Source of the DNA: an uncultured Eubacteriales bacterium
Lineage (GTDB): Bacteria > Bacillota > Clostridia > Christensenellales > UBA1242
Direction: 5' to 3'
DNA length: 5,476 nt
Assembly: GCA_905187655.1 (NCBI GenBank)
Contig: CAJJIV010000060.1
Location: forward strand, 1 to 5,476
Within the stretch, counting starts at the first letter, position 1, and each line of letters opens with the position of its first letter. The notes beneath the pieces were generated by a model, which made no database searches, had not been told where the DNA came from, and worked only from the letters and a program-made list of their open reading frames with translations. Below are positions 1-5,476 of the stretch, in pieces. The position numbers and the translations under genes are program-made.

Positions 1-595
1 CTGGTTCTTCTTCAGCTACTTCTTCGGCTTCGACTTCTTCGGCTACTTCTTCTGGCTCAGTGTATTCTTCCAGTTCTTCGGCAGTAGATTCTTCTTCCGC
101 TTCTTCAGTACTTTCTTCTTGGTCTTCTATTGCTTCTTCAGCAAGTTCTTCAGCTTCCGTGTCTTCTATCTCGCCTTGCTCTGCATCTGTTGATCCTTCT
201 GCTTTAACTTCATCATCGGTATTGGTATCGTAAAAATCAACTTCATCAGAGTCATCTTCAACTGGTTCTTCTAAATTTTCTTCTTCCTCTTCATCATCTT
301 CGCCAAGCAAGTATTTTTCTATTTGATTATTCTCTTCGGCGCTTAGAACATACTTTTCACCTTCTTCAAGGTCGGCAGAATCTGCTTGCTCGGTCTGAGG
401 TGCAACAGGTTCAGCATTTGCGGAAGCAGGAGTAGAAGAATCAGGGTCTTCTTGCAGGCTTCTGAATTCGTTAATTAGCTGTTTTAATTCAGCAGTGTTG
501 TTTAGTGGCTCAACAGTTCCGCCACCCAAAGCCTGAGTTTGCTCTGGCTGAGTTGGTTGTTTTACCTCTTTGTTTTTTCTGCTAAATAATCCCAT
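1..595 (-). CDS. Glu-rich acidic protein, N-terminal 198 residues (cut by window edge)
   Basis: An open frame read leftwards from an ATG at 595-593 reaches the window edge without a stop, giving 198 codons and one extra base, so the C-terminus is missing. A good Shine-Dalgarno (GAGG, 604-607 on the minus strand) lies 8 bases upstream of the ATG. The protein begins MGLFSRKNKE, a short hydrophobic/basic start, followed by a Gln/Pro/Ala-rich linker to about residue 75. From about residue 99 to the edge it is dominated by Glu and Asp, with near-repeated EEVAEE units at 182-196. There is no signal peptide, membrane segment or Cys, so it is probably cytoplasmic or peripheral. The MGLF-plus-basic start followed by a long acidic region resembles the N-terminal A domain of FtsY, the signal recognition particle receptor. 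This is only a hypothesis because the diagnostic GTPase domain would lie outside the window. Other acidic scaffold proteins are equally possible. Confidence 0.75.
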   Translation of the reverse strand, partial: MGLFSRKNKEVKQPTQPEQTQALGGGTVEPLNNTAELKQLINEFRSLQEDPDSSTPASANAEPVAPQTEQADSADLEEGEKYVLSAEENNQIEKYLLGEDDEEEEENLEEPVEDDSDEVDFYDTNTDDEVKAEGSTDAEQGEIEDTEAEELAEEAIEDQEESTEEAEEESTAEELEEYTEPEEVAEEVEAEEVAEEEP

Positions 596-625
596 TTTAT
601 TTTCCTCACATTAAAATTTTAGTAT

Positions 626-654
626 ATTATAACAAAAGAAAATTTGTTTTGCAC
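626..654 (-). promoter_or_regulatory. Candidate promoter of the acidic-protein gene
   Basis: The minus strand has a perfect TATAAT -10 box at 631-626, about 30 bases upstream of the start codon. At 17-bp spacing the -35 position (654-649) reads GTGCAA, a weak 3-of-6 match to TTGACA. It lies in the 107-base gap after the chitinase-like gene on the same strand, so the acidic-protein gene could have its own promoter, be read through from upstream, or both. AT-rich DNA makes chance TATAAT matches common. Confidence 0.4.
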
Positions 655-702
655 CTAAATTATCACCATTTTGGAAAATTTTTGAGTTATTTTTACAAAA
701 AT

Positions 703-1860
703 TTACTTATCTAGATAATATGACGCAGCTGTTGTATGTCCATATTGATAATAAATTCCCTTATTGCTCTCTAGCCTTGCATCTCTATTCATACTCCAAA
801 ACGAATACATTGCTACTCCACTTTCCTTACAAAACTCTGCTACTTTTTGGGTCAAATCGGCAGTAAAAGTTGGATTATCGCTATTTTCATAACCAATATC
901 AACTGTTGCTCCTAGCATTTTGTATGCTTCTTCATCGGTTATTGTTACGTTATATTCTGCATAAATTTGTTTTAGTTGTATCATTGCATTTTTTAGTGCC
1001 CTTATTGATGCATCACCAAAATCTTCACCACTTCTTACCCCACTATAGCCGTAACACATTGTCATATTGTTAATAACACTAATTTTTACTCCCGCGTTAA
1101 TGTATGCCCTAATTAGGTTTAACTGCGTTGTATCCCAACCATATGGCATAATAGGAATCGTTAAACTTACTTCTATCCCTGTCTTATCCTGAACTTTTTT
1201 AACTGCTCGTGCATTAATGGAATTGTTGTATGTTCCTTGATTGCTTTCTTCAATATCTAGGTCTATTCTTTTTAGACCATATGTGTTTATAACTTCGGTA
1301 TACATTTGTGCAAGTTTTTCCTCGCTTTGGCTATCCGTCCAAGGTGAATTTCCCAGTTGTCCACCAAAAGACACAATAACATCTCCGCCGGCCTCTTTAA
1401 TTTGCCTTATAGATTCTTCTATGCCAGCATACTGAAATTTGTCGCTTCCATTAGGACTAAGGCTATATAGACCGCCCCAACACCAACGAATTGTTCCATC
1501 GCTTTCAGTTGGCTTGTTGCTGTCTGCTCTAATAAAACCTAGATTATAATATTTTATTCCGGTGTCGTAATAAATTTGAAGCAAATTTGGCACCCCATTT
1601 ATGCTATATGCTGATGCAGTGTCAACCCATTGTACCATATCTACAAATGGTGCCAAAAGACTTGTCGGAAAGTTAGCACTCTCTTCGCTAACACTTTCTT
1701 CTAATTTTTTGCCAACTTCGTTTAATGTGACCTTGTTCTTTAATTCTTGTTCAGGTGGATTTGTCCAACTTCTTGTTAGTGCAATAAATAGCACTGAAAA
1801 TACAAATAATACGCTTGCTATAACTATGCAAAGCACTCTCTCTAGTTTTTCTCTATTCAT
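703..1860 (-). CDS. Membrane-anchored glycoside hydrolase family 18 (chitinase-like) protein
   Basis: This 385-residue protein has an N-terminal basic patch (R3, K5, R8) and one hydrophobic segment (about 9-28) with no lipobox or clear cleavage site. It is therefore probably a signal anchor that places the rest outside the membrane. Residues 41-70 look like a stalk, and the GH18 barrel spans about 72-385. The beta-3 motif is SFGG (164-167). The catalytic DxDxE is D200-x-D202-x-E204 in the context YGLKRIDLDIEE, with E204 the expected general acid. The C-terminal barrel Trp motif is YSFWSMNRD (352-360). The motif set resembles the PF-ChiA/ChiD-like branch of GH18, which acts on GlcNAc-containing polymers by substrate-assisted hydrolysis; the substrate here is unknown. 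One oddity is that the usual MTMDYG motif reads MTMCYG, with Cys269 in place of Asp. The start is supported by GGAGAG (1865-1870) four bases upstream of the ATG. No accessory chitin-binding domain is visible. Confidence 0.88.
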   Translation of the reverse strand: MNREKLERVLCIVIASVLFVFSVLFIALTRSWTNPPEQELKNKVTLNEVGKKLEESVSEESANFPTSLLAPFVDMVQWVDTASAYSINGVPNLLQIYYDTGIKYYNLGFIRADSNKPTESDGTIRWCWGGLYSLSPNGSDKFQYAGIEESIRQIKEAGGDVIVSFGGQLGNSPWTDSQSEEKLAQMYTEVINTYGLKRIDLDIEESNQGTYNNSINARAVKKVQDKTGIEVSLTIPIMPYGWDTTQLNLIRAYINAGVKISVINNMTMCYGYSGVRSGEDFGDASIRALKNAMIQLKQIYAEYNVTITDEEAYKMLGATVDIGYENSDNPTFTADLTQKVAEFCKESGVAMYSFWSMNRDARLESNKGIYYQYGHTTAASYYLDK

Positions 1861-1917
1861 TTTTCTCTCCGTAATTTTTTTTCTTATTATGAAAAAATTG
1901 TTATGATTATATACTTA

Positions 1918-1945
1918 TTTATAACTATTTTATTTGAATTTGCAA
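1918..1945 (-). promoter_or_regulatory. Candidate promoter of the GH18 gene
   Basis: On the minus strand TTGCAA (1945-1940, 4 of 6 to TTGACA) is followed after 16 bp by TATAAA (1923-1918, 5 of 6). A second TATAAT lies closer to the gene at 1911-1906 but has no recognisable -35 at normal spacing. The element sits back-to-back with the metG promoter in the 162-base divergent region. The exact start of transcription cannot be decided from sequence. Confidence 0.35.
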
Positions 1946-1980
1946 ACCAAACCACTTGACAAAGATATATGCGTTGGTTT
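1944..1980. repeat. 7-bp inverted repeat spanning the metG promoter (candidate operator)
   Basis: AAACCAA at 1944-1950 is the exact reverse complement of TTGGTTT at 1974-1980, with 23 bp between the arms (30 bp, about three helical turns, arm to arm). The arms flank the metG -35 box. The right arm shares a base with the -10 box and the left arm overlaps the end of the candidate -35 of the divergent GH18 gene. The placement suits a repressor site, and a MarR-like regulator is encoded in the same operon. The repeat itself is directly visible; operator function is inferred. A 7-bp match can arise by chance, and the spacing is wider than typical MarR half-site spacing. Confidence 0.35.
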
Positions 1981-1985
1981 ACAAT
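1956..1985 (+). promoter_or_regulatory. Sigma-A-type promoter of the metG operon
   Basis: A perfect TTGACA -35 box (1956-1961) is followed after 18 bp by TACAAT (1980-1985, 5 of 6 to TATAAT). Transcription would start near 1992, leaving a leader of about 30 bases before the ATG at 2023. The metG Shine-Dalgarno AGGTG (2008-2012) lies within it. That leader has no room for a T-box or SAM riboswitch. Confidence 0.75.
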
Positions 1986-2022
1986 TTAGGATAAATTTAT
2001 AATCACAAGGTGGTATTAATTA

Positions 2023-3621
2023 ATGAACAAAGATATAGTAGTTTGTGTATCTTGGCCATATGCCAACAACAATTTACACCTAGGATACATTGCAAGTTCG
2101 CTTTCTGGGGATATTTTGGCTAGGTACCACCGAATGTGTGGGGACCGTGTTTTAATGATATCGGGTGCCGATTCTCACGGAACAAAACCAAGCATAAAAG
2201 CAAAACAACAAGGCTGTTCTCCAAAGGATATTGTGGACGTCTACTATAAAAACTTTAAAGAAGCACTTGAAAAATTTAATTTTTCATTTGATGATTTTGG
2301 AATAACCTATGACCCTTTCCACAAAGAACATGCAAAAGAAATTTTTAAAAAGTTGTACGACAATGGCTACCTATATGAGAAGGTAACCAAACGTCCTTAT
2401 TGCAATAAATGCAACAAATTTATTGCCGATACCGAAATTGAAATCACTTGTCCTGTTTGTGGTTCAAAAACAAAGGCCGATAACTGCGATTGTGGATATG
2501 TTCCAAACGAAGCCGACCTTGAACACGGAAAATGCTTAATTTGTGGGTCTGAAACTGAACAAAAGGACAATAAGACTCTTGTATTTAAACTAACTGCATT
2601 TAAAGACTTTTTAGAAAACAACCTAAATAAATATCGTAATATTTGGCGAGCCAACAGCATTAATGAAACAGAAAAATACTTAAAAGACCTTCGTGATAGA
2701 GATTTTTCAAGGGACCTTGATTGGGGTGTTGAAATTCCTATTAAAGGCTACGAAGACAAAGTTGTTTGGGTTTGGTGGGAAGCTCTGCTTGGCTATGTAA
2801 CAGGGTCAATGAAGGTTTGTGAAAAACTTGGCTACGATTGGCAAGATTTTTGGAAAACCGACCATGATGTTAATAATGAAAAAATTATATATATGTGTCA
2901 TGCCAAAGATAACATTGTTTTTCATTCACTATTCTTCCCTGCCATGCTAGAAGGTCTGCATGATAATTTTGTTACTCCTGGTATTATGGTGTCGGCTGAA
3001 TATTTATTAATGAATGACCAAAAGATTAGTAAAAGCCGAAACGGCAACGAGTGTGAAGCACTAACTTGGGCAAATGAGTACAATACCGACACATTAAGAT
3101 ATTATTTTACTGTTAACGGTCCAGAAAAAAAAGATATAAACTTTTCGCTTGACTTATATCGAACTTGTCATAACGAAGTTGTTAACAAGTTTGGAAATTT
3201 AGTTAATCGCACACTTAAGTATAAAGGTTTAACAGAAATTCCTAATGGTAAAGTTGATCAAACAATTAAAGAAAAAATTACTGCATGCTTTGCCGACACC
3301 GCAAAGGCCATTGAAGAAATAGAGTTTAAAAAGGCCGGAACATTTGTCATGGACTTAATTGTTGAAGCAAACAAGTACTTTGATGAACAAAAACCTTGGG
3401 TCTTAATTAAAGAAGACCAAGAAAGATTTAATGATGTAATTTATACTTGCGCATATTTAATTGCAAATTTGTCTAACCTTGTTGAGCCATTTATGCCTGC
3501 AACTGCACAAAAGTTACGCGATTATTTAGGCATTACAGACAAACCAAGTTGGAAATTGGTTGAAGAGTTTAACCGCAAGATAGACACGGAAAAAATTGAA
3601 CCATTGTTTACAAGAATATAA
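2023..3621 (+). CDS. metG: Methionyl-tRNA synthetase, short form without C-terminal tRNA-binding domain
   Basis: This cytoplasmic class Ia enzyme of 532 residues activates methionine with ATP and charges elongator and initiator tRNA-Met. The HIGH-type signature is HLGY (19-22) within WPYANNNLHLGY, and the KMSKS loop reads KISKS (334-338). The connective-peptide zinc region carries four cysteine pairs: C127/C130, C143/C146, C155/C157 and C171/C174. The third pair is CxC rather than CxxC. The family motifs RDLDWGV (230-236) and KDNIVFHS (295-302) are present. The anticodon-binding helical domain has GNLVNR (391-396) and KPW (457-459), where W459 corresponds to the anticodon-stacking Trp of E. 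coli MetRS. The protein stops after this domain, so the EMAP/Trbp111-like dimerisation domain found in many bacterial MetRS is absent. The four-knuckle layout and IASSLSGDILARY context resemble the MetRS2-type enzymes of some Gram-positives, from memory rather than alignment. It is the first gene of the operon; the start is supported by AGGTG 10 bases upstream. Confidence 0.96.
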   Translation: MNKDIVVCVSWPYANNNLHLGYIASSLSGDILARYHRMCGDRVLMISGADSHGTKPSIKAKQQGCSPKDIVDVYYKNFKEALEKFNFSFDDFGITYDPFHKEHAKEIFKKLYDNGYLYEKVTKRPYCNKCNKFIADTEIEITCPVCGSKTKADNCDCGYVPNEADLEHGKCLICGSETEQKDNKTLVFKLTAFKDFLENNLNKYRNIWRANSINETEKYLKDLRDRDFSRDLDWGVEIPIKGYEDKVVWVWWEALLGYVTGSMKVCEKLGYDWQDFWKTDHDVNNEKIIYMCHAKDNIVFHSLFFPAMLEGLHDNFVTPGIMVSAEYLLMNDQKISKSRNGNECEALTWANEYNTDTLRYYFTVNGPEKKDINFSLDLYRTCHNEVVNKFGNLVNRTLKYKGLTEIPNGKVDQTIKEKITACFADTAKAIEEIEFKKAGTFVMDLIVEANKYFDEQKPWVLIKEDQERFNDVIYTCAYLIANLSNLVEPFMPATAQKLRDYLGITDKPSWKLVEEFNRKIDTEKIEPLFTRI

Positions 3622-3642
3622 TTAACGAGGACAAACGCACCT

Positions 3643-4029
3643 ATGAATACTTACATTTCGGAAGAAATTTTAGATTTACTTATCGGTTTTGAATATTTGC
3701 TTGAATCACAGAGTGGTGAAAAATTTGATATAAAACACAAAATATTACATTTGGTTTCTAAACGAGAGAAAACTAATCCTAATTACTTAGTAGAAATTTT
3801 AAATATTGCCAGAAGCAATCTTGCTATAATTTGTAATTCCTTAATTAAGGAAGGCTTACTTGCAAAATTTAAGGAAAAAACTAATAAAAAAGAAATTTAT
3901 TATGCTGTTACCTCACTTGGACAAGAAAAGTTGAAAGAAAAATTTGAAAACACTGAAAAAACACTAGATAAATTACGCAATAAGGGAAAAATAAGAAAAA
4001 CAGCACAAGAACTTACCAAAATGTTTTAG
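3643..4029 (+). CDS. MarR-like winged helix-turn-helix regulator
   Basis: This 128-residue basic protein has the size and layout of a MarR-type transcription factor. An N-terminal helical part (about 5-38) is followed by a helix-turn-helix, with a first helix around NPNYLVEIL (45-53) and a probable recognition helix around ARSNLAIICNSLIKEGLL (56-73). A Lys-rich wing (74-85) leads to the strand and turn YYAVTSLGQEKL (86-97), which matches the common 'vxLTxxG' end of MarR wings. The Lys/Glu-rich tail (98-123) would be the C-terminal helix. No ligand-binding, metal-binding or redox-sensing motif is evident; C64 is the only Cys. It lies 21 bases after metG and 8 before cysS, so it is probably co-transcribed with both and may regulate them. 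Its GAGG (3627-3630) is 12 bases from the ATG, a rather long spacing that suggests modest translation. The target and effector are unknown; a PadR- or ArsR-like assignment is less likely but not excluded. Confidence 0.8.
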   Translation: MNTYISEEILDLLIGFEYLLESQSGEKFDIKHKILHLVSKREKTNPNYLVEILNIARSNLAIICNSLIKEGLLAKFKEKTNKKEIYYAVTSLGQEKLKEKFENTEKTLDKLRNKGKIRKTAQELTKMF

Positions 4030-4033
4030 GAGG
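4028..4033 (+). promoter_or_regulatory. cysS Shine-Dalgarno overlapping the upstream stop codon
   Basis: A consensus AGGAGG begins inside the TAG stop (4027-4029) of the MarR-like gene and ends 4 bases before the cysS ATG. Ribosomes finishing the regulator therefore occupy the cysS initiation site, which points to translational coupling. The strong site may also let cysS be translated more than the weakly initiated regulator. Confidence 0.8.
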
Positions 4034-4037
4034 AACT

Positions 4038-5426
4038 ATGCTAAACCTATACGATTCATTAGACCGAAAGGTTGAACCAATTGCAAAAGATGGACAAAAA
4101 AAAATAAATTTATACTATTGCGGTCCTACCGTTTACTGGACACAGCACATAGGTAACATGCGTGCCTTCTTTGTTATGGACTCGGTTAGACGTGCAATTT
4201 TATACAACGGACTAGAATGTGAATCGGTTATGAACATAACTGACGTTGGACATATGACTAGCGATGAAGATGCTGGTGAAGATAAAATGATAGTTGCAAG
4301 CAAGCGTGAACACAAAACACCAGAAGAAATTGCCAATTACTATATGAATTTGTGCCTAGATGATATGAAAAAACTTAACATAATGATGCCAACACACATA
4401 GAAAAGGCAACAAATTGCATAAACGAAATTATTGATTTTGTTAAAACCTTAATTAAAAATGGGTACGCCTACGAAACACCAAATGGCATATATTTTGACA
4501 TTTCAAAGTATGCCGACTATGGCAAGCTTGGAGGAATGAACCAAGAAGATAAAAAAATGGGTGCCAGAATTGAAGTTGATAGTTTTAAACGAAACCCTGC
4601 CGACTTTGCACTTTGGGTTAAAGCACCAAAAGAACATATAATGCAATGGCCAAGTCCTTGGGGTATGGGATATCCTGGTTGGCACATAGAATGCTCTACC
4701 ATCTGCCATAAATTTTTTGGCGATAATGTAGACATACACGGCGGTGGAATTGAACACAAGCCTGTTCATCACGAAAATGAAATTGCACAAAACTTTGGCC
4801 TAACTGGTAAACAAGTTGTTAAGCATTGGGTTCATCATGAACACCTTATGGTAGATGGCGGGAAAATGAGCAAAAGCTTAGGCAATGTATGGTCACTTTC
4901 TGGACTTATTGAGCAAGGTTTTAGACCACTTGCCCTAAGATATTTCTTTTTAAATGCACATTTTAGCAAACAACAAAATTTTACACTAGCCGAACTTAAA
5001 AGTTGCGACACCGCTCTTACTAGATTATATAAACTTGTTTTGGAACATAAAAATGGTGAAACCACCCCACTAGACCTGTCCAAAAATGAAGAGAAATTTT
5101 TAAACGCAGTTAATGATAACCTGAATTTGCCACTTGCCCTTTCTTCTATGTGGGATGTTGCAAAAATTGCACCTAGAAACAAAAATGTTTACAAAACCTT
5201 GCTTAAATTTGATGAAGCTCTTGGCTTAGACCTTATTAATGCAGAAGCACACTTAAAGGAAGAGCCTGAGGAAATTCCTGAAGACATAATTGAACTTGCT
5301 AAAAAGCGTTGGGAAGCAAAAACCAACAAAGACTGGGCTACTGCCGACAAGTTGCGAGATGAACTTAAATCTTTGGGCTATACAATAAAGGATACTAGCA
5401 CTAATTATGAAATAACTAAATTATAA
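4038..5426 (+). CDS. cysS: Cysteinyl-tRNA synthetase
   Basis: This is a full-length (462 residues, normal for the family) cytoplasmic class I synthetase that charges tRNA-Cys with cysteine. The N-terminal catalytic fold has YYCGPTVY (26-33) and the HIGH-type HIGN (37-40). The KMSKS loop is exact (276-280). By comparison with E. coli CysRS, the active-site zinc that selects the cysteine thiol would be held by C28, C219 (in WHIECS), H244 and E248 (in HHENE); all are present. NITDVGHMTSDEDAGEDKM (66-84) and PADFALW (187-193) are further family blocks. The C-terminal helical/anticodon region ends with KDWATADKLRDELKSLGY (about 435-452), typical of CysRS. One difference is that the loop before the zinc HHENE reads GGGIEHKPV (235-243) where many bacterial enzymes have GGGSDLIFP. 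The start is fixed by AGGAGG four bases upstream. It is the last gene of the operon, followed at once by a terminator. Confidence 0.97.
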   Translation: MLNLYDSLDRKVEPIAKDGQKKINLYYCGPTVYWTQHIGNMRAFFVMDSVRRAILYNGLECESVMNITDVGHMTSDEDAGEDKMIVASKREHKTPEEIANYYMNLCLDDMKKLNIMMPTHIEKATNCINEIIDFVKTLIKNGYAYETPNGIYFDISKYADYGKLGGMNQEDKKMGARIEVDSFKRNPADFALWVKAPKEHIMQWPSPWGMGYPGWHIECSTICHKFFGDNVDIHGGGIEHKPVHHENEIAQNFGLTGKQVVKHWVHHEHLMVDGGKMSKSLGNVWSLSGLIEQGFRPLALRYFFLNAHFSKQQNFTLAELKSCDTALTRLYKLVLEHKNGETTPLDLSKNEEKFLNAVNDNLNLPLALSSMWDVAKIAPRNKNVYKTLLKFDEALGLDLINAEAHLKEEPEEIPEDIIELAKKRWEAKTNKDWATADKLRDELKSLGYTIKDTSTNYEITKL

Positions 5427-5434
5427 AAAATTAT

Positions 5435-5470
5435 AAGACACTTATATTTTTAAGTGTCTTTATTTTTTAT
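5435..5470 (+). terminator. Intrinsic terminator of the metG-cysS operon
   Basis: A perfect 10-bp stem, AAGACACTTA (5435-5444) with TAAGTGTCTT (5451-5460), encloses a 6-base loop and is followed by a T-rich run TATTTTTTAT. It begins 8 bases after the cysS stop. An A-run at 5425-5430 on the other side gives a U-tract on the minus strand too, so it may also stop transcription arriving from the right. Confidence 0.88.
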
Positions 5471-5476
5471 AAAATA

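Noticed and set aside
1..180. Repeated CTTCTTC units as a tandem repeat or CRISPR-like array
   Set aside because: They are explained by GAA/GAG codon runs in the Glu-rich coding frame; there is no repeat-spacer periodicity.
676..704. Hairpin AAATTTTTG/CAAAAATTT overlapping the stop codon of the GH18 gene, as a terminator
   Set aside because: The stem is A-T except for one G-C pair, the loop is 11 bases and only four Ts follow on the minus strand. In such AT-rich DNA this is too weak to call.
1873..1899. AATTTTTT/AAAAAATT inverted repeat in the GH18 leader
   Set aside because: It is homopolymer-rich A/T sequence expected by chance here, with no G-C pairs to support a structure.
870..1906. 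Three plus-strand open frames (870-1073, 1241-1435, 1601-1906) opposite the GH18 gene
   Set aside because: They lie antisense to a gene with clear family motifs and their translations show no recognisable domain; they read as by-products of the minus-strand gene.
1861..2022. T-box or SAM riboswitch upstream of metG
   Set aside because: The predicted leader is only about 30 bases and no specifier stem or antiterminator-like sequence is visible.
2397..2660. Minus-strand open frame inside metG
   Set aside because: It is antisense to the conserved zinc region of MetRS, and its product resembles no family I recognise.
4133..5182. Minus-strand open frames inside cysS (4133-4336, 4503-4790, 4517-4759, 4835-5182)
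   Set aside because: All are antisense to conserved CysRS motifs and overlap one another; none shows a plausible domain.

Overview
The window looks like part of an AT-rich, low-GC Gram-positive (Firmicutes/Clostridia-like, possibly uncultured) chromosome. The support is AT-rich DNA, strong AGGAGG-type ribosome binding sites, sigma-A-type promoters, standard TAA/TAG stops and bacterial synthetase genes. Exact taxonomy cannot be read from this sequence.

Layout: two genes on the minus strand occupy the left third. At the left edge (1-595, incomplete) is an extremely Glu-rich protein of unknown identity. Upstream of it on the same strand (703-1860) is a membrane-anchored, extracytoplasmic glycoside hydrolase family 18 (chitinase-like) protein. 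A divergent intergenic region (1861-2022) carries back-to-back promoters. From it a plus-strand operon runs to the right edge: methionyl-tRNA synthetase (2023-3621), a small MarR-like winged-helix regulator (3643-4029) and cysteinyl-tRNA synthetase (4038-5426), closed by an intrinsic terminator (5435-5470).

How the genes work together: the operon groups the aminoacylation enzymes for the two sulfur-containing amino acids, with a putative DNA-binding protein between them. The gaps are 21 and 8 bases, and the cysS Shine-Dalgarno overlaps the regulator's stop codon, so the three are probably co-transcribed and the last two translationally coupled. The untranslated leader is only about 30 bases, too short for the T-box riboswitch that often controls synthetase genes in Firmicutes. 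A 7-bp inverted repeat spans the metG promoter and touches the divergent promoter. It is a reasonable candidate operator for the embedded regulator, which would give a protein-based alternative to T-box control. That idea is inference.

There is no CRISPR array, mobile element, tRNA or rRNA in the window. No gene-free stretch is longer than 300 bases; the longest is the 162-base divergent promoter region.
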